Position numbers and translations under genes: made by a program. From Actinomycetota bacterium (GTDB taxonomy: Bacteria > Actinomycetota > UBA4738 > HRBIN12), in NCBI GenBank assembly GCA_005885035.1, contig VAXZ01000059.1, forward strand, positions 1-39,939: a stretch of 39,939 bases of DNA, in the 5' to 3' direction. The notes beneath the pieces were generated by a model. That model searched no databases, had not been told where the DNA came from, and worked only from the letters and a program-made list of their open reading frames with translations. Within the stretch, counting starts at the first letter, position 1. Each line of letters begins with the position of its first letter. Below, piece after piece: positions 25,614 to 33,972 of this stretch.

Positions 25614-26396
25614 ATGACGGCAAGGCTCCGTGGCACCGCGCGGGTGATCGCGACGTGCACGCTGGCGATGCTGATGACGGGCTGCGTCAAGGTCGACCTG
25701 AACATGCAGCTGCACGGCGACAACACGGTCAGCGGGACGATGGTCTTCGCGGTCAGTCGCGACCTCCTCGCGCTCACGGGCTCGTCGGCCGACGACCTGC
25801 TCGGCCAGATCACCGCGAGCGCCGGTCCGCTCCCCGCCGGAGTGGGGTTCCAGCAGTCCGCGTACGCCGACGACCGGTTCGAGGGCAAGACATACACCTT
25901 CCAGGACGTTCCGATCGATGTCTTCAGCCGAGGCACCACCGCCGGAGAGTCGATCGCGATCCAACGGGTGGGCGACACGTTCCTGGTCAACGGGGAGATC
26001 GATCTGAGCCCCGCCTCGACCGGGCCGCTCCAACCCGGCGCAGCGCAGCTCGCCAAGGACATGGAGCTCCGGATCGCGATCACGTTTCCGGGCCCCGTAT
26101 CCCAGCAGTCCGGCGGCACGATCAGCGGGAAGACCGTCACGTGGACGCCCGTGTTCGGCGAGAAGACCGAGATCCGGGCGACCGGGAGCGCGATCGGGAG
26201 CGGCCCTGGGGTGCTGGTGTGGATCCTGATCGGGCTCGCGATCCTGCTCGTGGTCGTGATGGTGCTGATCCTCATCCGTGGCCGTCGGAACCGGGTCGTC
26301 CGCGAACCGGATCGGGGCGTAGGCGCGGCCGTCCCGACGCCAAAGCCTTCCACTCCGACCGATCCACCCATGCAGCCGCCGCCGGCACCGGGCTGA
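25614..26396 (+). CDS. LppM-like lipoprotein with C-terminal membrane helix
   Basis: A 260-residue protein. The lipoprotein signal ends LMTGC with Cys24, followed directly by VKVDLNMQLHGDNTVSGTMVFAVS, the hallmark opening of the mycobacterial LppM (DUF3153) family. After a beta-rich domain of about 150 residues comes one strongly hydrophobic helix (about 203-224, VLVWILIGLAILLVVVMVLIL), a basic stop-transfer stretch and a Pro/Thr-rich cytoplasmic tail. In mycobacteria LppM is a surface lipoprotein linked to macrophage interaction; here the role is unknown and probably related to the cell envelope. ATG 25614 has GGAGGAA just upstream. It converges with the FAD oxidoreductase gene, 10 bp apart. 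Confidence 0.85.
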   Translation: MTARLRGTARVIATCTLAMLMTGCVKVDLNMQLHGDNTVSGTMVFAVSRDLLALTGSSADDLLGQITASAGPLPAGVGFQQSAYADDRFEGKTYTFQDVPIDVFSRGTTAGESIAIQRVGDTFLVNGEIDLSPASTGPLQPGAAQLAKDMELRIAITFPGPVSQQSGGTISGKTVTWTPVFGEKTEIRATGSAIGSGPGVLVWILIGLAILLVVVMVLILIRGRRNRVVREPDRGVGAAVPTPKPSTPTDPPMQPPPAPG

Positions 26397-26406
26397 CGCG
26401 TCGACG

Positions 26407-27480
26407 TCAAAGCACGGCGGATTCGATCACCAGGTCGCCCTCGATGAACCGGGCGGGCCGGAGCGGATGGAGATCGAACGTCTCGCTTCGCCCGCCGGTG
26501 ACGAGCTCTCGTATCGCCCGCCCGGCGGCCGGCGCGTGCATCAACCCATGTCCACCGAACCCGGCGCAATGGAAGAAGCCCGGGACACCCGGATCCTCAC
26601 CGACGATCGCGTGGTGGTCCGGTGTCTCCGGATACAGCCCCGCCCAACAGTGCGTCGGGTCGATCGGCAGATCGAGGATCGACGGGAAGCGGTTGGGGAG
26701 CCTGGCGGCCAGCGCGGGAAGGAAGGCCGGGTCGACCGACGTGTCCCACCCGGGCGGATCGTCCGGGTCGGCGTACGCAACGATCCATCCGCCGGCGGGG
26801 TCCATCACGTGGGCGAGGTTGCGACGGACGGGCTCGACCGGGACGTCGCCGCCCACCAGTCGAGCCACCGCGCGCGCCGCCGTGCCGGCGGCATTCACGA
26901 CGGCGTCGGCGCGCAGATCGCCCTTCGCATGCCGGATCACGAAGCCGGGTTCGATCGCGCTCACGCCGGCACCGGTGAGGATCGTGGCGTCCTCGGTGCG
27001 GGCATCGGCCAGGAGCGCCGCGACCAGACCCGCCGGGTCGAGGAAGCCGTCGCGAGGGTGGAACGTCCCGCCGCGGATCCCCTCCGCCCTGACGAACGGG
27101 ACCATCGTCGCGATCTCGGTCGGCTCGAGCCACCGGGTCTCCACGCCGAGCCGGCGCTGGAGCTCGGCGGCCTCGCGCAACCCGCGTTCGCTCGCCTCCG
27201 CCCCCGCCAGCATCAGGTAGCCCGTCTGATGGAGGCCCAGCCCTCCGACGGTCCGTTCGAGCGTCTCCAACTCGACGATCGAGAACCGCGAGAAGGCGAT
27301 GTTGACCTCCGTCGTGAACTGCGCCCGGATGCCGCCGTTGGCGAGCGCTGAAGAGCCTCGGCCGACGGCGGGCGCCGCCTCGAGCACGCTCACGTTCAAC
27401 CCCGCGCCGGCCAGCTCGCGTGCGCACGACAGGCCGATCACGCCGGCACCGATCACGGCAACGTCGGTCGGGCTCGCCAT
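26407..27480 (-). CDS. DadA/sarcosine oxidase-like FAD-dependent oxidoreductase
   Basis: A 357-residue flavoenzyme of the glycine/D-amino-acid oxidase family. The N-terminal Rossmann motif is VIGAGVIGLSCARELAGAG, with the second FAD-contact motif SSALANGGIRAQF and a C-terminal GFGGHGLMHAPAAGRAIREL. The substrate is probably an amine or amino acid such as sarcosine, proline or a D-amino acid. The region between PVEPVRR and ADPDDPPGWDTSVD is about 20 residues shorter than I expect for this family, where a 'GFYFRREG' strand usually occurs; this could be natural or another in-frame loss. It follows the AAA/TPR gene on the same strand with a gap of 28 bp and may be its operon partner. Confidence 0.82.
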   Translation of the reverse strand: MASPTDVAVIGAGVIGLSCARELAGAGLNVSVLEAAPAVGRGSSALANGGIRAQFTTEVNIAFSRFSIVELETLERTVGGLGLHQTGYLMLAGAEASERGLREAAELQRRLGVETRWLEPTEIATMVPFVRAEGIRGGTFHPRDGFLDPAGLVAALLADARTEDATILTGAGVSAIEPGFVIRHAKGDLRADAVVNAAGTAARAVARLVGGDVPVEPVRRNLAHVMDPAGGWIVAYADPDDPPGWDTSVDPAFLPALAARLPNRFPSILDLPIDPTHCWAGLYPETPDHHAIVGEDPGVPGFFHCAGFGGHGLMHAPAAGRAIRELVTGGRSETFDLHPLRPARFIEGDLVIESAVL

Positions 27481-27508
27481 CCGCCAACGCTACCGGAGCG
27501 AGCCCGGG

Positions 27509-30500
27509 TCAGCGGCGGAAACGGCCGCGCTTCCTCTTCTCGGCCTCGGAGCTGGCCGCGAACGCCTCGGCGATCGGTGGCGGGAGCGGCCGCTCCTCTT
27601 CGACGATCTCCGGCTTGTCTCCCGCGGTCTCCACCTCCGATGCCTGGTCGGCCTCGGGCTCGGGTTCGGGCGCGGGTTCGTCGCCGTCTTCGAAGACCGT
27701 CTCGGTCACCCCTGCGTCCTCGGGCACGATGTCCGCATCGTCGTCCTCCTCGGGCGACGGCGTGTCGCTGTCCGGCGACAGGTTCGGGAACACCGCGGCC
27801 GCCTGCGCCGACGCGCCGGTGCGCTCGAGGAGGCGGAACGCGCGCCGTTCGAACGGCTGCGCCTCGTTCGGCCGCTCGGACAGGTGCAGGACCTCGGCGA
27901 GATGCAGAAGGGCGTTGGCGCGAAGATCCGACGAGTCCGTCTGCTCCGCGAGCGACACGGCCTGGCGGCCGAGCCGATCCGCGCGCTCGACATCGCCCAG
28001 CCGCACGAGCGCTCGCGCCCGTGCCGTCCGCCACCCGACCAGCGCCGTCGGATCGGTCGCCCACGTCTCCGCAACGTCCGCCAGAGCCATGGCTTCCTCG
28101 ACCCGATCCTCGGTCGCGAGCACGAGGTTCGCCCACGACGCGGCGATGCTCGCCCGAAGGCGGTCGTCTCGCGCGTGGGCGGCGGCGGCGAGGGCTCGCT
28201 GGATCGGCGGCTCGGCGGCGTGGAACTCGCCGGCGAGCCAGCCGATCACGCCGGCGCGATGCAGGGCGACGGCGAGGTCGGCGTCAGCCACCAGTCCCTC
28301 GGTCGTCGCGATCGCGTCCCCGATCAGCGCTCGCGCTTCGTCGAAGCGTCCTCGTCGTGCGAGCAGCACGGCGTGCACGCCCGCGAGATCCTGTTCGGCC
28401 AGGGGATGTCCCGCGGCGTCGGCTCGCAGCCGTTCGCAGCGCGCGATCGCGCGCTCGACAGGCATCGGCCCGTCCAGGAGCGCCCGGCCGACGCCTCGCA
28501 ACGCGCGCGCCGCCTCGATGGGGTGCCCCGAGGCGCGGGCTCGCTCGGCAGCTTCACTCAGATCGTCCACGACCGCCGCGGCGTGGCCGCGTGCCGCGTG
28601 GACCTGCCCGCGGAGGGCCGCGGCGCACGCCAGGCCCCACTCGTCCTCGAGCTCGGCGGATCGCTCGTACGCCTCATCGGCGATCGCCCGCGCGCCGTCC
28701 AACGTGGTTCGGTCGACCGAGGCGCGGAGCGACGCCCGGAGGATCCGGACGCGGTGATCGATCCCATCGCCCGAGTCGCCCACGGTCGCCGCCATCGCGG
28801 CATTGATCGCGGCCTCGGCTTCGTGCAGACGCCCGGTCCCGACCTCGTGTGCGGCCGCGCGGTACAGCAGCTCCACGCGGAGCGCGTCGCTCTTGTCGAG
28901 GAGGGCGGCCACGCGTCGTTCCATGATCGCCGCACCGGCGGCGTCTCCGACGTCCGCGGCGTGCTCGGCGGCCGCGCTGAGGAGGTCGATCGCATCGACC
29001 CGATCGGTATCGTCCGCCGCCGCGTTCGCTCGGAGCCGGGCGGCAGCGGCGAGATGCGTTCCGGCGGCGCCGGCGTGCCGGCGCCGCCGGGGACCCGCCG
29101 TGTTCAGCTCGGCCCGGGCGAAGCGGACGTGGGCATCGGCGGCCGCGGCCGGCGGGACGCCGGCCGCGGCCGCCTCCCGCACCAGCGGGTGAGCGAACGT
29201 GAGGCCCGTTCCGTCGGGCATGAGGATTCCCTGGTCGACCAGCTCGGCGAGGTGCCGTTCGACGTCGGTGGGCGATCCGCCGTCACCGGCAGCGAGCAGC
29301 GTCGGCACCCGGACCGTCGTCCCTCCGACCGCCGCGAGCGCCGCGGTCGCTCGAACGTCGGCCGGCAGGACGCGCATCCGCACGTCGAGCACGTCCCGCG
29401 TAGAACCGCCCGCGGGCACCGTGGGTGGGTTCGCCGTGAGGTTCCATCCGCCGGCATCACGGGACAGGGCGGAGGTTCCGATCAGGAGCGCGAGACCGTG
29501 CTCGAGCGCGAGCGGGTTGGTCCCGAGCGCTCCGGCGATGGCGCCAGCGACGCCCGTTCCCGCCGCGCCGAGGCGGGCATCGACCCATCGCTCGGCCGTC
29601 GCGGCGTCGAAGGGAGCCATCGGGATCGTGTCCGTGATGCCGGAGATCTCGCCGGCGGCCGTGCAGACGATGAGCAGCGGCGTCGAGTTCAGCGCCCGGC
29701 CGATGTCGGCGAGGAAGGAGGAGAACCCGAAGGAGACCTGGTCGACATCATCGACGAGCAGGACCGCCGGCTCGTCGAACACGGTCTCGAAGAGCCTCCG
29801 CACCGCCCACCTGGTCTCGTCGACGCCGGCTACGCCGCCGTCGATCGAGGCCAGGTGGGCGAGTCGCTCGACGACACGATCGCCGTCGGGCAGGTGGCCG
29901 ACGAACCCCTCGAGGACCGCACGAGCGTCCGCGGACGACTCGTCGCCGGTGAGCCCTGCGACGCACTCGATCAGCTCCTCGATCGGCCATCCATCGACCG
30001 CGCCGACGATCGGAGGCTCGCAGCCGAGCCGCCTGATCATGACGTTCGGGAGCGATGCCGCGAGCTCTGCGAGCACCCTGGTCCTGCCGACCCCGACCTC
30101 GCCGATCACCGCGACGCACACCGCGCGGCCTTCGTCACGCACGGTGGCGAACCTCGCCATCAGGTCGGCGAGCTCGCGCTCCCGACCGATGAAAGGCGTC
30201 TCGCGCGCGCCGACGGGTTCGACCGGGGCGGGTGTCTCGGGGGCGCTCACGGAGGCCGCTCGCAGGTCCCGGAGCGCACGGAGCGACGGTGTCTCCGACC
30301 CGTCGTCGAGCGGCTCGATCACCGCCGCGCCTTCGGTGAGCGGGAGGATCTCCTCACCCGGCACGATCGTTCCCGGCGCCGCCAGCGCCTGTAGCTCGAC
30401 ACTGCGGTCGATCAGGTACTGCCAGATCGCGTCCTGATCGGATCGTTCGGTGACTTCGGAGGCGTCGATGCCCAGACGAACGTCGGGACAGGTCCGCGCG

Positions 30501-30850
30501 GCGTCGAGGGCGGCGCGGGCCGCGACGACCGCGGCGTCTTCCTTCGGGGGGAACAGCGCCACGAGCGTCGCTGGCGCCTGGGAGACGCCTTCGAACACGG
30601 CCCCCAGCGACTCGAAGAGCCCGCCGACCTCGTGCAGCACTTCGTACGCGCTCCTGCCCTCGAGCGCGGCGGCGACCGCGGCGAAGACGGGCGGTCCGGC
30701 GATCCGTTGATGGACGAGCGCGGTGCCGCAGAACGCACAGAAGGCCGCCTCGGGCTGCGAATGCCGCCCGCACGCGGGGCACGCCGGGGACCTCGTCGCG
30801 GGCTCGTCGATCCGGTTGCCTGCGTACGGGATCCCGAGGTCGCTACTCAT
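27509..30850 (-). CDS. Zinc-ribbon, degenerate cyclase, AAA (STAND-like) ATPase and TPR protein
   Basis: A 1113-residue multidomain protein. A zinc ribbon (Cys24/27/38/41, CPACG and CAFCG) is followed by residues about 92-172 that read as the second half of a class III cyclase domain (ATLVALFPPKEDAAVVAARAAL, VRLGIDASEV, VELQALAAPGTIVPGEEI). The metal-binding first half is missing. Next comes an AAA/STAND ATPase (about 217-560) with Walker A GEVGVGRT (250-257), where Arg replaces the usual Lys, and Walker B AVLLVDDVD. From about 600 to 1000 there are TPR-type helical repeats, and then an acidic tail (Glu/Pro-rich) ending KRKRGRFRR. It resembles cyclase-AAA-TPR regulators of actinobacteria that have lost cyclase activity. 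The start overlaps the pilT stop by 8 bp, so the two are cotranslated. Confidence 0.8.
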   Translation of the reverse strand: MSSDLGIPYAGNRIDEPATRSPACPACGRHSQPEAAFCAFCGTALVHQRIAGPPVFAAVAAALEGRSAYEVLHEVGGLFESLGAVFEGVSQAPATLVALFPPKEDAAVVAARAALDAARTCPDVRLGIDASEVTERSDQDAIWQYLIDRSVELQALAAPGTIVPGEEILPLTEGAAVIEPLDDGSETPSLRALRDLRAASVSAPETPAPVEPVGARETPFIGRERELADLMARFATVRDEGRAVCVAVIGEVGVGRTRVLAELAASLPNVMIRRLGCEPPIVGAVDGWPIEELIECVAGLTGDESSADARAVLEGFVGHLPDGDRVVERLAHLASIDGGVAGVDETRWAVRRLFETVFDEPAVLLVDDVDQVSFGFSSFLADIGRALNSTPLLIVCTAAGEISGITDTIPMAPFDAATAERWVDARLGAAGTGVAGAIAGALGTNPLALEHGLALLIGTSALSRDAGGWNLTANPPTVPAGGSTRDVLDVRMRVLPADVRATAALAAVGGTTVRVPTLLAAGDGGSPTDVERHLAELVDQGILMPDGTGLTFAHPLVREAAAAGVPPAAAADAHVRFARAELNTAGPRRRRHAGAAGTHLAAAARLRANAAADDTDRVDAIDLLSAAAEHAADVGDAAGAAIMERRVAALLDKSDALRVELLYRAAAHEVGTGRLHEAEAAINAAMAATVGDSGDGIDHRVRILRASLRASVDRTTLDGARAIADEAYERSAELEDEWGLACAAALRGQVHAARGHAAAVVDDLSEAAERARASGHPIEAARALRGVGRALLDGPMPVERAIARCERLRADAAGHPLAEQDLAGVHAVLLARRGRFDEARALIGDAIATTEGLVADADLAVALHRAGVIGWLAGEFHAAEPPIQRALAAAAHARDDRLRASIAASWANLVLATEDRVEEAMALADVAETWATDPTALVGWRTARARALVRLGDVERADRLGRQAVSLAEQTDSSDLRANALLHLAEVLHLSERPNEAQPFERRAFRLLERTGASAQAAAVFPNLSPDSDTPSPEEDDDADIVPEDAGVTETVFEDGDEPAPEPEPEADQASEVETAGDKPEIVEEERPLPPPIAEAFAASSEAEKRKRGRFRR

Positions 30851-31964
30851 CCGTGACGGCTCCCTGGACCACCAGCTCGTCGGGCACAGGCGTGGGTTCG
30901 ATCGCGGCCGCGCCGAGAGCCAGCGCGAAGTCGTGGGGGTTCGTAGCGACGACGCGCGCGTCCTGCTCGGACACGACCCCGCTTCGCACGAGCTCGAGCA
31001 AGGACTGGTCGAACGTCTGCATGCCGTCGTAGCCGCTCTCGGCGATCACGTCGGGCAACCCGGCCGTCTGTTCGGCGTCGAGGATCCGCTCGTAGACGCG
31101 ACCGGTGTTGAGGAGCATCTCGACCGCGGGTACCCGGCCGAGCCCGTCCGCGCGCTCCAAGAGCCGCTGCGACACGACGCCACGCAAGGCGCCCGCTAGG
31201 GACACCCGCGCCTGCGGTTGCTGTTGCGGCGGGAAGAGCTCGACGACGCGAGAGATCGTCTCGGTCGCGTCGATCGTGTGGAGCGTCGACAGGACGAGGT
31301 GGCCGGTCTGCGCGGCCTGGATCGCTGCGAGCGCGGTCTCGTGGTCGCGGATCTCGCCCAGGAAGACCACGTCCGGATCCTGCCGGAGCGCTTGCCGCAG
31401 CGCCGACCCGTACGTAGCGGTGTCCCGCCCGACCTCCCGCTGGCGGATCACGGACATGTTGTCGGTGTGCACGACCTCGATGGGATCCTCGATCGTCACG
31501 ATGTGCGCGCGGCGCGTCCGATTGATGAAGCCGATCAGCGCCGCGATCGTGGTGGTCTTGCCCGCACCCGTCGGGCCGGTGACCAGCACGAGGCCCCGCT
31601 TCGTCTCGGCGAGCGTGCGGATCGTCTCGGGGAGGCGGAGCTCTTCGAACGTGAGGTCCTCGGGGCTCACCCACCGGATCGCGAGTCCGACCGTGTCGGA
31701 CTCGCGGAGCACGTTGACGCGGAACCGTCCGACCCCCTCGAGGGTGTAGGCGAAGTCCGCTTCCTTCGTCCGTGCGAACTCGTCGGCCTTGTGCGACGGC
31801 ATCAGGGCGTCGGCCGCCGCGCGTGTCTCGGCCGCCGTGAGTGAGGGGAACGGGGCCGGGAGCAACTCGCCGTCCACCCTGATGAACGGGACGTTCCCCG
31901 CCTTCAGGTGGACGTCGCTCGCCCGCCGCTCCACCGCGTAGCGAAGCAGTTCTGCTGGGTCCAT
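30843..31964 (-). CDS. pilT: PilT/PilU-type secretion ATPase (type IV pilus retraction-like)
   Basis: A 373-residue hexameric ATPase of the GspE/PilT family. The N-terminal domain is ELLRYAVERRASDVHLKAGNVPFIRVDGEL, then Walker A GPTGAGKT (130-137), the Asp box with IVTIEDPIE, Walker B DPDVVFLGEIRD and the His box GHLVLSTLHT. Sequence and length match PilT rather than PilB (about 560). No other pilus gene lies nearby, so its machine is encoded elsewhere or it has another role. ATG 31964 (MDPAELL) is chosen because upstream codons are not conserved. Its stop overlaps the start of the AAA/TPR protein. Confidence 0.92.
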   Translation of the reverse strand: MDPAELLRYAVERRASDVHLKAGNVPFIRVDGELLPAPFPSLTAAETRAAADALMPSHKADEFARTKEADFAYTLEGVGRFRVNVLRESDTVGLAIRWVSPEDLTFEELRLPETIRTLAETKRGLVLVTGPTGAGKTTTIAALIGFINRTRRAHIVTIEDPIEVVHTDNMSVIRQREVGRDTATYGSALRQALRQDPDVVFLGEIRDHETALAAIQAAQTGHLVLSTLHTIDATETISRVVELFPPQQQPQARVSLAGALRGVVSQRLLERADGLGRVPAVEMLLNTGRVYERILDAEQTAGLPDVIAESGYDGMQTFDQSLLELVRSGVVSEQDARVVATNPHDFALALGAAAIEPTPVPDELVVQGAVTDE

Positions 31965-32088
31965 GGACCACGCCTTCCCGGGAGAATCCTTCCCGAAAGG
32001 CTTCGGCCGCAGGGCGGACCGCTTGAGCGGGGCGGCCGACGGCGCCCACCGAACCATATGGATGTGTTGCGCGGCAAGCGGAGCGCGC

Positions 32089-32745
32089 TCAAGCGGGCCG
32101 CGACCGGTCCTCGATCTCCCACGCATGATCGAGCACGTGCCAGGCGGATCGCCGGATGAAGTAACGCGGTGACCACAGCGCGCCCGAACGCGGGGTCCGT
32201 TGGGAAGGTTCCCCTCGTGCACGGGATGCGAACGCCTCCAGGGTCGCGGCCCTCGTGTCCCCTTCGGCCGGCCGTGCTCCGAGCTTCGCCCGGTACGCGC
32301 TCTCCGCGTCCGCGACGTGCGCCACGATCTTGGCGAGCTGGCGACCGCCGCCCCGCGGTCCCGTGCGGAGCTCGTGGCCCTCGGCGGCGGTCGCCGCCCG
32401 ATCGAGCGCCGCCCAGCAGGCCTCCATGATCGTGGCGAGCCGCTTCGCCTCCTCCGCGTCGATCGGGCGGTCGTCCGCGTGCGGCGCGATCGCGGGTGCG
32501 CCGAAATCCGTCGTCGCGTTGCCCGTGCGTCGCTCGACGACGCGGAGGCCGCCGGCGTCGGGGGGTGCGACGAACCCCAGCTTGCGCCGGCCTAAGGCCT
32601 TGGCGTACCTCGGGCCGTACGCGAGGAGCGCCTCGAGCGCGGCCTCCTCCGTGCGGCCGCTCCGGCACCAACCGGGCCACTCGATCGCGCCCGCGAAGAC
32701 CCGCTTCGATCCCCGTTCGATGAAGACGTCGTCCGGAACCGCCAT
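32089..32745 (-). CDS. DinB-like protein with HicB-like N-terminus
   Basis: A 218-residue soluble protein. Residues about 1-45 (RVFAGAIEWPGWCRSGRTEEAALEALLAY) look like the small alpha/beta HicB-type domain. The C-terminal half is helical and ends SPRYFIRRSAWHVLDHAWEIEDR, resembling the last helix of DinB/YfiT-type four-helix proteins with His residues able to bind metal; an earlier AKIVAHVADAESAYRAKLG helix supports this. Such proteins often act as thiol-dependent transferases, but the substrate is unknown. A 119-bp segment of this gene (32456-32574) occurs again in inverted orientation at 33999-34117. It may head the pilT gene cluster, 124 bp upstream of pilT. Confidence 0.7.
   Translation of the reverse strand: MAVPDDVFIERGSKRVFAGAIEWPGWCRSGRTEEAALEALLAYGPRYAKALGRRKLGFVAPPDAGGLRVVERRTGNATTDFGAPAIAPHADDRPIDAEEAKRLATIMEACWAALDRAATAAEGHELRTGPRGGGRQLAKIVAHVADAESAYRAKLGARPAEGDTRAATLEAFASRARGEPSQRTPRSGALWSPRYFIRRSAWHVLDHAWEIEDRSRPA
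32456..32574 (-). repeat. 119-bp inverted repeat, source copy inside the DinB-like gene
   Basis: This segment is in frame and coding in the DinB-like gene (FVAPPDAGG ... DDRPIDA). Its reverse complement is found base for base at 33999-34117, where it interrupts the sulfatase gene. I compared the two copies over their whole length and found no mismatch. Confidence 0.9.
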
Positions 32746-32776
32746 CCTCCGTCCTCCCGCGTGGGTCGGGTCCGAG

Positions 32777-33406
32777 TCACCCCGGGGTTGACCGCCGAGA
32801 GCGGTCGCGCCCGAAGACCGAGCTCTCGATCACCCAGAACAGCGCGAACGCGCCGAACCCGACGGCGCCGGCGACGGGATCGATCGCGGCGACCACGGTG
32901 AGGGCGAGGTACGTCCACGGGCCGAACACGAACGTCTTCGAGATGCCACGGACCGTCAGCGGATCCGCGTCGGAGCGGAGCAGCCGGCCTCCTCGTGCCG
33001 CGTAGAACCAAACCGCGTTGAACAGCACCGCGGTGAGCGTGAGCGTGATCCCGTAGGCGACGGTGGCCGCCCTGGCCCCCTCGCCGCGGATACCCTCGGC
33101 GACGAGCCGCGTCGGGAACGGGATGAACGCGACGATCATCAGGAAGCCGACCGTGATCATCAGGAACGTTCGGTCGGCGTGATCGATCTGGTCCATCACG
33201 GTGTGGTGATTGACCCAGATGATCCCGATCGTCAGGAAGCTCACGATGTACGCCACGTACGACGGCCACGAACACACCAGCTGGCGCCGGAGCGTTGCGC
33301 CCGCAGGCGCACACGATCCGAAATGCCCGTCGACGCTGAGGATGAGGAGCGTCGCCGCGATCGCGAAGACGCCGTCCGCGAAGGTCTCGAGCCTCCCCGT
33401 GTTCAT
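32777..33406 (-). CDS. TMEM175-family (DUF1211) potassium channel-like membrane protein
   Basis: A 209-residue integral membrane protein. The first helix carries the family's filter motif as Phe9-Ala10-Asp11 in RLETFADGVFAIAATLLIL (FSD in most relatives). Five further hydrophobic helices follow, including YIVSFLTIGIIWVNHHTVMDQI and FLMITVGFLMIVAFIPFPTRLV, both characteristic of the family. Bacterial TMEM175 proteins are tetrameric potassium-permeable channels. ATG 33406 overlaps the stop of the nitroreductase gene (ATGA), so the pair form one operon. The frame upstream of this ATG is not conserved. The physiological role here is unknown. Confidence 0.88.
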   Translation of the reverse strand: MNTGRLETFADGVFAIAATLLILSVDGHFGSCAPAGATLRRQLVCSWPSYVAYIVSFLTIGIIWVNHHTVMDQIDHADRTFLMITVGFLMIVAFIPFPTRLVAEGIRGEGARAATVAYGITLTLTAVLFNAVWFYAARGGRLLRSDADPLTVRGISKTFVFGPWTYLALTVVAAIDPVAGAVGFGAFALFWVIESSVFGRDRSRRSTPG

Positions 33407-33834
33407 CCGGTCTCGGCCTGGTCGAGCGGCTCCAACACGATCACGGGGATCGTCCGCGGCGTCTTCTTCGGGTACTCCGCGAACGCCGGCCACCGCTCGG
33501 CTTGCCGGTCGTAGAGCTCGCTCCGTTCGGGCTCCGCGGTCACGCGTGCCTTCGCCGGCAACCGCCGGTCGCCCACCTCGATCGTGACGTCGGGGTTGGC
33601 CGAGACGTTGTAGTACCAGTCGGGGTTGGTGGGCGCTCCACCTTTGGTCGCGAAGACGACGAAACGCTCGCCGTCGGCGAGGTAGGCGAGCGGTGTCGTT
33701 CGCTCCACACCCGTCCTTGCTCCTCGCATCGTAAGGAGCAGCAGCGGACGGCCCTCGAAGTACCCGCCGACCTTCCCGTGGTTCGTCCGGAACTCCTGGA
33801 TGATCCCTGCGTTCCGATCCTCTCGCTCGGTCAT
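33403..33834 (-). CDS. Deazaflavin (F420)-dependent nitroreductase-family protein
   Basis: A 143-residue split-barrel protein of the Ddn family. Visible features are GRPLLLLTMRGARTGVERTTPLAYLADGERFVVFATKGGAPTNPDWYYNV (residues about 28-78), where the Arg/Lys and Gly-rich turns bind F420, and the terminal RTIPVIVLEPL strand. Mycobacterial relatives reduce quinones or nitroaromatics with reduced F420. ATG 33834 has GAGGAGGG directly upstream. It is the first gene of a two-gene operon with the TMEM175-like channel. The presence of this family suggests that the host makes F420, common in actinobacteria. Confidence 0.9.
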   Translation of the reverse strand: MTEREDRNAGIIQEFRTNHGKVGGYFEGRPLLLLTMRGARTGVERTTPLAYLADGERFVVFATKGGAPTNPDWYYNVSANPDVTIEVGDRRLPAKARVTAEPERSELYDRQAERWPAFAEYPKKTPRTIPVIVLEPLDQAETG

Positions 33835-33972
33835 GCTCCCTCCTCGGCGGTCGGGTACGACAGCCTGCTGAACCAGCTGAACGTAACCCGTGTTCCCGTC
33901 AACGGGGTCCCCGGCCCGCGCATGATCCTCTGACGGGCTGAGTGGATGGTGGATCCCTACTGATAGGGCCAA

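Noticed and set aside
27299-30394. A 1031-codon plus-strand open frame opposite the AAA/TPR gene
   Set aside because: Its translation is Arg/Gly-rich with no domain motifs; long antisense frames are expected opposite GC-rich coding sequence. The minus-strand gene has clear zinc ribbon, ATPase and TPR motifs.
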